DNA from: Oerskovia jenensis
GTDB taxonomy: Bacteria; Actinomycetota; Actinomycetes; Actinomycetales; Cellulomonadaceae
DNA length: 64,000 nucleotides
Assembly (NCBI RefSeq): GCF_016907235.1
Contig: NZ_JAFBBO010000001.1
Coordinates: 4,340,001-4,404,000, forward strand
Direction of reading: 5' to 3'
Translations under genes and position numbers: made by a program
Notes under the pieces: model-generated
Database searches by the model: none
The model's input: only the letters and a program-made list of their open reading frames with translations
What the model was told of the DNA's origin: nothing
Part shown: positions 8,087 through 15,900 of the stretch, one piece after another
Numbering within the stretch: position 1 is the first letter of the stretch
Layout of the letters: each line of letters starts with the position of its first letter

Positions 8087-9463
8087 CTAGGCGTAGGGGT
8101 GAGGTAGCAGCGTCTCTGCGACACCCCCGTACGCTCGGAAGCGTGGATGGTTGAGCGGCGGTGCGCTCGGCAGACACAGACTCATCGTGTCGGGCGACCA
8201 GACCCTCGGGACGTGGAAGCCGAGACGTCGTGCCTCAGGAGTCGTGCAGTCGGCGAAGACCAGCTCTGCGCCCAGGTCGGCATAGCCGTCGATGACGGCA
8301 TCGATCTCGGACCGTACGTCCGACCTGCCGTCGGCGGGCAGGTCGGCGCTGTCGACGACGTCGTCCGTCGGGAACTTTCGCTCGAGCACCTCGGCCCCGG
8401 CGGGACGGGCGTAGTGGGCGACATTGGCATCGAGGTCGAACATCTGGGAGGTGTCGGTGGTTCGCGCCCCGACCGCTCCGTCCACGAGCTCTGGCGAGAT
8501 CCGTAGCATCTTCGAGAGCTGGACCCCGGCGGCGGCCTCGAGGAAGGCCTTGTAGAGCGACTCCTCGAGACTTGACGAGATGCCGAGTCCGAGGTTGTGT
8601 CCTCTGCCGGATCCTGGGCGGCTGCGCATGACGCACGCCGTCACGTGCACACGGAAACCTGGTAGCTCGAGATAGTGGAACGTGGGGGTGACGTGGGACC
8701 CCGCGACATGCTGATCGAGAAGGTCGTTGAGTGCGGTGGTGCGGCGGCCCAGGCGCACCTGAGGAGCGGTTCGGTCGGAGTACCAGTGACCCATCGCGGC
8801 GTCGCCGTGGATCAGCTCGTACAGTGCGGACCTGATCGCCAGCTCGGGCGACGTGTGCGCGGCGCTGCCGGTGGTCACCGCGGAGTTCAGCCAAGGTTCT
8901 CCGTCACGGCGGCGTAGCTGATAGCCGATGTAGAGAAGCTGGGCCGGGGCCCACAGCGTCCTACCCGTGATGAGCGAGCGAGCCGGGGTCCAGGTCACCG
9001 GGGAATCCGGCGCCAGGGGCGAGTAGGCCCACTTGTGCTGCGCGTACTGGTCCTCCAGGAACGGGCGCGCGAATGCACCTACCAGTGTGCTCCGGCCTTG
9101 CTCAGCCATGTCCGACTCGGTCGCGAAGATGCTGGCATAGTCGGCAGTGAGTGGCTTGACGACCTGGGCGTAACGCTCGATCGTCTCTCCCACGCTGCGG
9201 ATGATGGCTTCCTCGGAGAAGATGCCGCATCCACCGATGTGGTAGGTCAGGCCGCCCTTGCGTCCGAGGAGATGCTCGACGCCGGTGAGCTGCGCCCCCG
9301 AGACGATGATCCGTGGTTCGTCCCTGCCGCGCATCATGAACCCCAGGGTCCGACCGAGCCCGGTGAGCGGGCTGACGACGCGGCGGGCCAGACGATCGAA
9401 GCCGGGGTTCAGGCGTGGGTGGTGATCCGTCGAGGACAGCCTGACGGTGCTCGGTGCGCTCAT
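8087..9463 (-). CDS. YcaO cyclodehydratase, SagD-like (TOMM)
   Basis: 458-residue YcaO-domain protein of the TOMM cyclodehydratase type. It would activate backbone amides of the precursor with ATP so that Ser, Thr or Cys side chains close to azolines. ATP/Mg-binding motifs can be seen: SVGETIERYAQ (Glu93, Glu96, Arg97) and ALYELIHGDA (about 213-222), with further acidic residues in LEESLYKAFLEAAAG. Many azoline-forming YcaOs end in PxPxP; this one ends LLPHPYA, a shortened form. The ATG overlaps the upstream sagC-like stop (ATGA). Confidence 0.9.
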   Translation of the reverse strand: MSAPSTVRLSSTDHHPRLNPGFDRLARRVVSPLTGLGRTLGFMMRGRDEPRIIVSGAQLTGVEHLLGRKGGLTYHIGGCGIFSEEAIIRSVGETIERYAQVVKPLTADYASIFATESDMAEQGRSTLVGAFARPFLEDQYAQHKWAYSPLAPDSPVTWTPARSLITGRTLWAPAQLLYIGYQLRRRDGEPWLNSAVTTGSAAHTSPELAIRSALYELIHGDAAMGHWYSDRTAPQVRLGRRTTALNDLLDQHVAGSHVTPTFHYLELPGFRVHVTACVMRSRPGSGRGHNLGLGISSSLEESLYKAFLEAAAGVQLSKMLRISPELVDGAVGARTTDTSQMFDLDANVAHYARPAGAEVLERKFPTDDVVDSADLPADGRSDVRSEIDAVIDGYADLGAELVFADCTTPEARRLGFHVPRVWSPDTMSLCLPSAPPLNHPRFRAYGGVAETLLPHPYA

Positions 9464-10506
9464 TCTGCGATCTCCTCCAGCGTCCGGGTCCCGAAGTACA
9501 GCTCGAAGTCGTCGCGCTCTGCGACCGGCATCCCGACAGTGCTGTCGGGGAGCGGCAGGATCTCGTGGACGGCGAACTCCGAGGTCGGGGCGAAGAACGT
9601 GTAGGCGTGCGAGAGGGTGCCTGCCGTTCCGGTCGTCACCCACGACGTGGCTTCCGGGAGGAGGTGGGCGGCGAGGAGCTGCGCAAGAACAGGCTGCACC
9701 TCGTAGTCCTTGTCGCGACGGACACGCCCTTCGGCCAGTGCCCTCTTGTAGCCCTGGTACGAGGCGCTCTCTCGAAGGTTCATCAGCATCCGCGTCTCGT
9801 ACGCGTCCCACGAGGGGGTGCGGCCGGGAACGGTCGTAGGCCCGACGAGGACGAACGGTCCGTCGACCACGCCGTACAACCACGGTGTGCCCAGGTGGTG
9901 GAGCACTCGATCCACGATCCTGGTCTTCACGGGATCGGCGACGGACTCGGCGTAGACGACGAAGGCCCCTCGAAGGTCCTCGAACCGCCGTGCGTTGCGG
10001 TGGAAGTCGAGCCCGTCCTCGAGCCAGGTGGTGTCCTGATGGTCGATCGTCGACAACGGGTGCTCCTCGTCGGCGATCGTGACACGCAGGGCCGGTACCG
10101 TGCGTGCCAGGCCGGTGCGCAGGGGCTCGGCGATCTCCGGCGGTCCTGCGATGACCACCGGCCCGTCGAAGACGGCGATCGGTGCGCGCCGACCTTGAAT
10201 CACATCGATGTACTGGTCGAGATAGTTGTCGGCCTGCAGCGAGACGACCTCCTTGAGCACCAGATGATCGATGATGGCGCGCACGTCGTCGATCGACTGG
10301 ACGGTGAGACTCGCTATCGCGTCGATGCTGTGCGCGCCGTCGAGCAGGTCGATGGTCGACGCCAGCTTTCCTGATCCGGACTCGTCGGTGAGCGTGATGG
10401 ACGTCGGATTCCAGGCCCCCTGGCGGAACTCGATGCGATCGGCTTCGTGAACGACGACGGAGTACCGCTTCTTGATCGAGTAGTACTTCTCGGAGGTATT
10501 GCTCAC
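9460..10506 (-). CDS. SagC-like TOMM leader-binding protein (E1-like)
   Basis: 348-residue partner of the YcaO protein, of the TOMM precursor leader-binding (ocin-ThiF/SagC-like) type. An N-terminal winged-helix RiPP-recognition-like segment lies at about residues 45-95 (IDLLDGAHSIDAIASLTVQS). The protein contains no Cys at all, so the zinc-ribbon CxxC pairs of canonical E1-like members are absent, and VVIAGPPEIAEPL is a poor nucleotide loop. The expected role is presenting the precursor to YcaO. The GTG overlaps the sagB-like stop (GTGA). Confidence 0.8.
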   Translation of the reverse strand: MSNTSEKYYSIKKRYSVVVHEADRIEFRQGAWNPTSITLTDESGSGKLASTIDLLDGAHSIDAIASLTVQSIDDVRAIIDHLVLKEVVSLQADNYLDQYIDVIQGRRAPIAVFDGPVVIAGPPEIAEPLRTGLARTVPALRVTIADEEHPLSTIDHQDTTWLEDGLDFHRNARRFEDLRGAFVVYAESVADPVKTRIVDRVLHHLGTPWLYGVVDGPFVLVGPTTVPGRTPSWDAYETRMLMNLRESASYQGYKRALAEGRVRRDKDYEVQPVLAQLLAAHLLPEATSWVTTGTAGTLSHAYTFFAPTSEFAVHEILPLPDSTVGMPVAERDDFELYFGTRTLEEIAE

Positions 10507-11483
10507 CGGGCCCTCTTTCCAATGATCACCGAATGGATGTATGTCTCGTACAGCCCGTCGATACCCAGCAGCTCGTGCACCTCGTCGTCGCACAGGCTCC
10601 CGCACTCGACCGCACCGAGCCCGAGGGCGTTCGCGGTCAGTCCGGTGGCCGCCGCGAGGTGCCCAGCCTCCACGAACAGGAAGCGCAGACCGCGTGCGCC
10701 GTACTTCCGCATCGATCGCCATGGCCGACCGGTCAGGATGAACACCACCGACGAGCGCGCGAGGTGTTCCTGGTCGGGCGGTGAGACGCACGCGTCGACG
10801 ATGCGTCGGGCTTCTGCGGCCGCGGGATCCCGGACCAGCGCGTGTCGTCTCCGGCCGTATCGGTGCACGACGGGTGCGAGCCCGTCGACCTGGAGTGGCA
10901 GGACGTACAGGTCGATCGGCCGGAGGCCGCCGCCGTTGGCCGCGGCGTACAGAGGTAGCTCGACCTGGCCGCCGCCGGTGAGCGCAACGTGCGCCCGGCC
11001 CGTCTCGGCCGCGCTGTGGCCGATGAGGTCGGCGAGCTCTTGCAGAGACAGTGGTGCCGAGACGAAGTCCCGCCGGCTGCGCCGTGACGTGATCGCTTCG
11101 CTCAGCGTCATGTCCGTCGGGGTCGGGGCGGGGAGCTGGACGAGATCGTCCGGATGGACGTCCTCCTGCCCGATCAGCGAGACCGTTCGTAGGCCGTCGT
11201 CGTTGAAGTAGGGCCGGGTCGAGATCTGGACCCGGACGTCGCCACGAACCATCCGGGAGGCGAGCAGGTACTGCTCCGCGATGCGGCTGCTCGGCCCTTG
11301 CCCGAGTGTGCGATGTGTCAGCTCGGACGACCGCAGGCCCGTCGCTCGTATCGACGGCTGCCATGTCTTGTAGCCGTTGTTGATCGCCAGATGGCGCAGC
11401 TCCGACGATGTCAGGCCCGGGGCGTTCCTGGTCCTGGGCGTCTCGTCCGCCCGCACGCTCTCGGGAGTGATTCGGTCCGGCAT
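10503..11483 (-). CDS. SagB-type azoline dehydrogenase
   Basis: 326-residue protein of the SagB/ThcOx nitroreductase-like family. These FMN enzymes oxidise azolines to azoles on TOMM precursors. The FMN-binding signature SRRSRRDF is at about residues 133-140, and LYVLPLQVDGLAPVVHRY and AGHLAAATGLTANALGLGAV are typical of the family. The ATG at 11483 is preceded by AGAGAGGG. It is first in the chain of overlapping genes B-C-D and is separated from the precursor gene by an intrinsic terminator. Confidence 0.9.
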   Translation of the reverse strand: MPDRITPESVRADETPRTRNAPGLTSSELRHLAINNGYKTWQPSIRATGLRSSELTHRTLGQGPSSRIAEQYLLASRMVRGDVRVQISTRPYFNDDGLRTVSLIGQEDVHPDDLVQLPAPTPTDMTLSEAITSRRSRRDFVSAPLSLQELADLIGHSAAETGRAHVALTGGGQVELPLYAAANGGGLRPIDLYVLPLQVDGLAPVVHRYGRRRHALVRDPAAAEARRIVDACVSPPDQEHLARSSVVFILTGRPWRSMRKYGARGLRFLFVEAGHLAAATGLTANALGLGAVECGSLCDDEVHELLGIDGLYETYIHSVIIGKRAR

Positions 11484-11529
11484 GGGCCCTCTCTTCGATC
11501 TCTCGTTGCCTACGGTCTCGCGATGACGG

Positions 11530-11581
11530 AAAAAAGAAGGGGATGCCGGCCCCTGGGCTCGATCTGCTGACCCAGGGGCCG
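11530..11581 (-). terminator. Intrinsic terminator between precursor and modification genes
   Basis: On the minus strand an 11-bp GC stem (CGGCCCCTGGG paired with CCCAGGGGCCG, bases 11547-11581) is followed by GCATCCCC and then CTTCTTTTTTCC. This stem plus U-run lies 50 nt after the precursor stop and 47 nt before the sagB-like start. Partial read-through would give more precursor than enzyme message, as with the terminator after sagA in streptococci. Confidence 0.85.
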
Positions 11582-11630
11582 ACCCGCTGATCAGGTGCCG
11601 GTTGTCGGCACCGTCAGCGACCCCGGCGAC

Positions 11631-11765
11631 CTACTCGTCGTCGACGGTGACGACGGCGGCCGTCGTGGTTCCGGTCGTCCCTGCGGGAACGACCATCTGC
11701 ACGCCGGCGTCGTCGTTGTGGGCGAGCGTGCGCTGCTCTGCGACTTCGGTGGTGGTGAGACGCAT
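11631..11765 (-). CDS. Predicted TOMM precursor peptide, Thr-rich core
   Basis: 44-residue peptide found by reading the minus strand directly. It starts MRLTTTEVAEQRTLAHNDD and ends PAGTTGTTTAAVVTVDDE. A near-perfect AGGAGGT lies 6 nt before the ATG. The leader part is charged and helix-prone; the C-terminal 18 residues have Thr at 30, 31, 33, 34, 35 and 40 and no Cys or Ser. It is the first gene of the minus-strand operon, directly before the sagB/C/D-like genes, exactly where TOMM precursors sit. Which Thr are modified, and the leader cleavage point (perhaps near Pro27-Gly29), cannot be read from sequence. Confidence 0.8.
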   Translation of the reverse strand: MRLTTTEVAEQRTLAHNDDAGVQMVVPAGTTGTTTAAVVTVDDE

Positions 11766-11792
11766 GACCTGACCTCCTTGAAGATGCACCCC

Positions 11793-11813
11793 TCCGAACG
11801 AGGATTGTTCGGA
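11793..11813. promoter_or_regulatory. Dyad operator upstream of the precursor gene
   Basis: TCCGAAC and GTTCGGA form 7-bp perfect arms around a 7-nt spacer, 28-48 nt before the precursor ATG. Two further dyads lie nearby: AGAGGAT (11817-11823) with ATCCTCT (11865-11871), and GTCCG/CGGAC around 11874-11891. One of these is likely bound by the divergent LuxR-type regulator or forms a hairpin in the precursor mRNA leader. Confidence 0.5.
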
Positions 11814-11900
11814 TCCAGAGGATGCTGCGATTTCGCCTTCTCACCGTAGGAACGAACGCTTGTGATCCTCTAGTCCGGATATTTGCGGACATGGGAACTC

Positions 11901-11930
11901 TTGACAGTGATACGAGTCATCCTGTATGTA
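11901..11930 (+). promoter_or_regulatory. Promoter toward the LuxR-type regulator
   Basis: A consensus -35 TTGACA at 11901-11906 and TATGTA at 11925-11930 with an 18-bp spacer, in unusually AT-rich DNA. The predicted start of transcription falls at about 11937, which is the A of an ATG, so the first reading frame would be leaderless. Confidence 0.6.
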
Positions 11931-11936
11931 TAGCCC

Positions 11937-12125
11937 ATGAGGGCGCAAATGAAGCAAATCGCTTTGTCGGAACGGTGTATCGGGCAGGGGGCGATCATGG
12001 TGGGGTTCGCGCCCGCAACGCTTTCGACAGGAAATGCCGGTCGGCGCGTCGTCGCCGCGACCGCACTGATTCTCGATGCCGAATCACCGCCGCCAGCCGT
12101 GCGGCGGGGGAGAGGCCGCGGGTGA
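11937..12125 (+). CDS. Possible leaderless 62-aa leader ORF coupled to the LuxR gene
   Basis: This frame starts with ATG where transcription is predicted to begin and ends TGA overlapping the GTG of the regulator (GTGA at 12122-12125). The product begins MRAQMKQIALSERCIGQG and is unlike any family I recognise. Position suggests either a leader peptide that controls regulator translation or an N-terminal part lost by a frameshift. No homology evidence; treat as tentative. Confidence 0.4.
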   Translation: MRAQMKQIALSERCIGQGAIMVGFAPATLSTGNAGRRVVAATALILDAESPPPAVRRGRGRG

Positions 12126-12772
12126 GGCGGACTGCGATCGCTCGGCGGACGGGCTGGGCCGGGCTGGCGTCGACGACCCCGAGCGCCGTGCGGGAGCTCG
12201 TCGACCTCGACCCGTTCGCCGAGGCCCTCATCGCATGTACCGGGAGCGCGTGGGGGAGCGGAGACGCGGGCGCTCGGGCGTTCATCGACGCGATGCGGGC
12301 TCGCGTCGACGGCGCTCTCGATCTCGTGGACCGCGTCGACGGCCTCTCGGACGAGGGCACTGCGGTCATGGTCGCGGCAGGATTCGCAGGCAGCCCGTTC
12401 GGCCCGGCAGTGCTCGAGCCTCTTCTCGTCCTCTCCGACAGGCGCATTCGCGCGGCTCTCGAGGAGCTGGTGGAGAGCGGGGTCGTCGTGCGGCTCGGCC
12501 AGGACTCGTTCGCCGTCGCGGCAGCCCTGTCGATGCCCCCTCGAACCGGCGCGGACCCTGCGCGGGCGACGACGCCTGCCAGCCACAGGGAGCTCGAGGT
12601 TGCCGATCTCGTCGCGCAGGGCTGTACCAACTATCAGATCGGGCAGCGGCTTCAGGTCAGCGAGCGCACCATCGAGACGTACGTCCGACGACTCTTCACG
12701 AAGCTGCAGGTCCGTTCGCGCTCGGAGATCGCGGCATGGTTCATGACGCACCAGGTTCTGCGAGACCACTAG
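12122..12772 (+). CDS. LuxR-type (GerE HTH) transcriptional regulator of the TOMM cluster
   Basis: 216-residue protein with a C-terminal LuxR helix-turn-helix at about residues 150-210: ASHRELEVADLVAQGCTNYQ, IGQRLQVSERTIETYVRRLF and TKLQVRSRSEIAAWF. The N-terminal part is Ala-rich and includes a winged-helix-like stretch (LSDRRIRAALEELVESGVVV) but no receiver domain that I recognise. The GTG at 12122 has GGGGGAGAGG 6 nt upstream. It diverges from the precursor gene and is the natural candidate for pathway-specific control. Whether it activates or represses is not visible. Confidence 0.8.
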   Translation: MRRTAIARRTGWAGLASTTPSAVRELVDLDPFAEALIACTGSAWGSGDAGARAFIDAMRARVDGALDLVDRVDGLSDEGTAVMVAAGFAGSPFGPAVLEPLLVLSDRRIRAALEELVESGVVVRLGQDSFAVAAALSMPPRTGADPARATTPASHRELEVADLVAQGCTNYQIGQRLQVSERTIETYVRRLFTKLQVRSRSEIAAWFMTHQVLRDH

Positions 12773-12903
12773 CCGGAGTTTTCTCGCGTCCAGCCGTCCG
12801 CCCCGACGGGGTGGGTGATCGACGCCGTCGGGCCAAGAGGATGTGCCTCGTGGTGCGCCGCACGGCGAATCACCCGCTCGTTCTCCACTGACAGCATCGA
12901 CGC

Positions 12904-15900
12904 GTGTCGGTGGCGTCTCCTACTGTGACCGACGACGCCGTGCCGACGGAGCGCGGCGGCCTCCGGACGTGGTCCGGCGGCCCGGAGGAGACGGTGGGAC
13001 GCGTGCTCGACAAGATCAAGGGTTGGCTCCAGGGAGACCACGACGGTGCGGTCGAGGGTGGTGGTAGGACGGAGGGGCGGCGACGCGCCGAGCCCTCGGC
13101 TCGACTGGTCGACGGACTGAAGATCCTGGACGCGGACACCGAAGGCCTCGGAGCCCGCGCGGTCGCCTACGTCCACACGGGCGACGGACCGGAGCTCGTG
13201 ACCGAGCTGTCGCAGCGCACCGACGACGCCGCGGACCGCCTGCTCAACCGGCCCGCGACGCTGGGCGTCTGGACCTACACGACGCAGGCCGAGGACAAGG
13301 CGATCAAGGAGCGCGTGCCCGGCTGGAACGTCTCCAAGGGCGCCACGGCCCGCAGCAACCTCTACACGCTCACCGAGTCCGTGGGCGTCGACGCGCTCGT
13401 CCGGATGGGCCGCCTGCTCGCGGCGGTCTCGCCCGACGTCTCGCGTGCCTCGGACAGGCTTCCCGCCTGGTTCGCGGCCCTCCTGACCGACGTCGCCAAG
13501 ACGTGCGGCGACCGGCGCACCCAGGGCAAGAACGGCAAGCCGGGCGTCCGCAGCCAGTGGACGCCCGAGCTCCTGACCGCGATCCTGCGCGACGGCGGCA
13601 TGGCCGAGGAGAGCATCCCCGTGGCAGTCGTGGCCGGGATCTTCGACCGCCCGGTCACCGCGGACTACTACGGCGACCCGCTCGCGGTGTTCACCACGCA
13701 GCCCGGTGTCGAGGAGTACCTGGTCGCCCACACGGGTGCCGTGGCCGTGGTCGCACCCCTGCTGCGCGCGACCGGCAAGGTCGAGCTCCTGCAGTTCCTG
13801 CGAACCCGGACCGCTGCGCTGGACGCGTTCGTCGGGCTCGTCGCGCAGCTCGCGACCGACAACGCCAAGTCGGTGCGCGAGGAGGCGGCCGGAAACCTGG
13901 CGGCCCTGCCCGCCGAGCGCCAGGTCGAGCTCCTCGAACCCCTTCTCGCCACGATGCCCGCGAGCCGGCTCGCCGGCATCGTGACCCACCTCGTGGGGGT
14001 CGAGGGTGGCATCGACGCGCTGCGGCGCGCGCACGCCGCCGACGGCAAGGGCGCTCGCGGCACGCTGCTGTCGAACGCGATCGAACGCGCCACCGCGCTC
14101 GACGTCGCGACGGTCGTGGTCGACGAGCCCCTCGCCGTCCCGCCGTTCACGCCCCTGCCCGAGGTCGTCCTCGGCGACGCGTTCGTGCGCTCGGCCCGCG
14201 ACGCGGTCGACCGCAAGCTGGCCGCGAACCGCGACGAGCTCGCCACGCTCGAGGCGCTGCCCAAGGCCGAGGCCCAGGGCTGGCGGCTGTCGCACGCCCG
14301 CGGAGCCGTCAAGGACCTCGCGGGCATCACCGACGACCACCTCGCGCAGGTCGCGCAGTATCTCTCGGGCGCCCTGACCAAGGTGCCCCCACACAAGGTG
14401 CTCCTCGAGCTCCAGGCCCCCGCGATCCGGGGCCGGCTCGACGGCCTGACCATGCTGCACGACATCCGCTTCGCGCGCTCGCACGGCGGCGGCAGGCAGC
14501 GCTATCCCTGGTACCAGCTCAACGCGACGACGGACATCGCGGTCGACCTCCGGGTCCTGGCCGACGGCGTCGAGCGAGCGGGCGTCCAGGACTCCGAGTC
14601 GGCCGTCGCCGAGCTCGTGTTCGACTCCTGGTTCGCCCGCGGGACGTTCGCCCCCGAGCACCTGTGGCCCTACTTCGCCGAGCACCCGCGCTCGCTCGAC
14701 ACGATCCTGGGGCTGCGGCCGTCGAGCACGGTCGACGCGTACAGTCGCTCGGAGCGGCTCGAGGTCGCCCTCACGATCCTCGGCGCGTTCCCCGTCATCC
14801 CGAACCGCTACCTCCCGCGACTGGCCGAGCTCGCGCTCGGGGAGGGCAAGACGCACCGGGTCGCGGCGCAGAAGGTGCTCGAGTCGCACGTCGGTGCCCG
14901 CGACCTCGCCGAGCAGGGCCTGCGCGACGGCAAGGCGGAGATCCGCGTCACGGCCGCCGTCTGGCTCCAGCGGCTCGGCGACCCGGCCGCGGTCCCGGCG
15001 CTGCGGACCGCGCTCGCCAAGGAACGTCGCGAGGTGGCCCGCGCCGCGCTCCTCGGGGCCCTCGAGGCACTCGGCGACGACATCGCCCCCGAGCTCGCGC
15101 CGGCGGCGTTGCTCGCCGAGGCGACCAAGGGGCTCAAGGCCAAGGCGCCCGCGAGCATGGCGTGGTTCCCGCTCGACGGTCTGCCCGCGCTCCGCTGGGC
15201 CGCCGACGGCGACCCCGTACCCGTCGAGGTCGTGCGGTGGTGGGTCGTCCTCGCGGTCAAGCTCAAGGACCCCAGCGGGCTGGGCCTGATCGCGCGCTAC
15301 GAGTCGCTGCTCGACGACGAGAGCCGCGCGGCGCTCGGCCGGTTCGTGCTCGACGCGTGGATCGGCAAGGACACCCAGGGCCCCACGGCCGAGGAGAGCA
15401 GGGCCTACGCGGACGGCGAGGCCCAGCAGCGGTACGACCGCTACCAGCACTGGTACAAGCAGCACCCCCAGTACTACGAGGCCGAGGCCGCACGGACCGT
15501 CGACCAGCACCACCAGGACGCGTTCCGCGAGCACCAGGCGAACTACCTCGGGTCGGCCATCGCCGACAAGGGGCTGCTCGCACTCACCGTGGGTATGCCG
15601 GGCGTCGACCTGACGCGCTCGGTCCAGCAGTACTTCAAGGCCCACATCACGCGCCGCGCGCAGATCGAGGCCCTCGTCCGGGCGCTCGCGGCCAACGGCG
15701 ACCCCGCGTCGATCCAGCTCCTGCTGTCCGTGGCGCGCCGTCACCGCCAGGCCACGGTCCAGGCGACCGCTCAACAGCTCGTCGAGGACCTGGCCGAACG
15801 CCGGGGCTGGTCGGCGCAGGAGCTCGCCGACCGCACCGTGCAGACCGCGGGCTTCGAGGACGACGGGATCCTGCACCTCGACCTCGGGTCGCGCGAGTAC

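Noticed and set aside
8073-8177. Longer N-terminus of the first CPBP protein starting at ATG 8177
   Set aside because: It would overlap the conserved end of the YcaO gene by 91 nt and adds a non-membrane, Arg-rich stretch; the GTG at 8072 fits operon spacing better.
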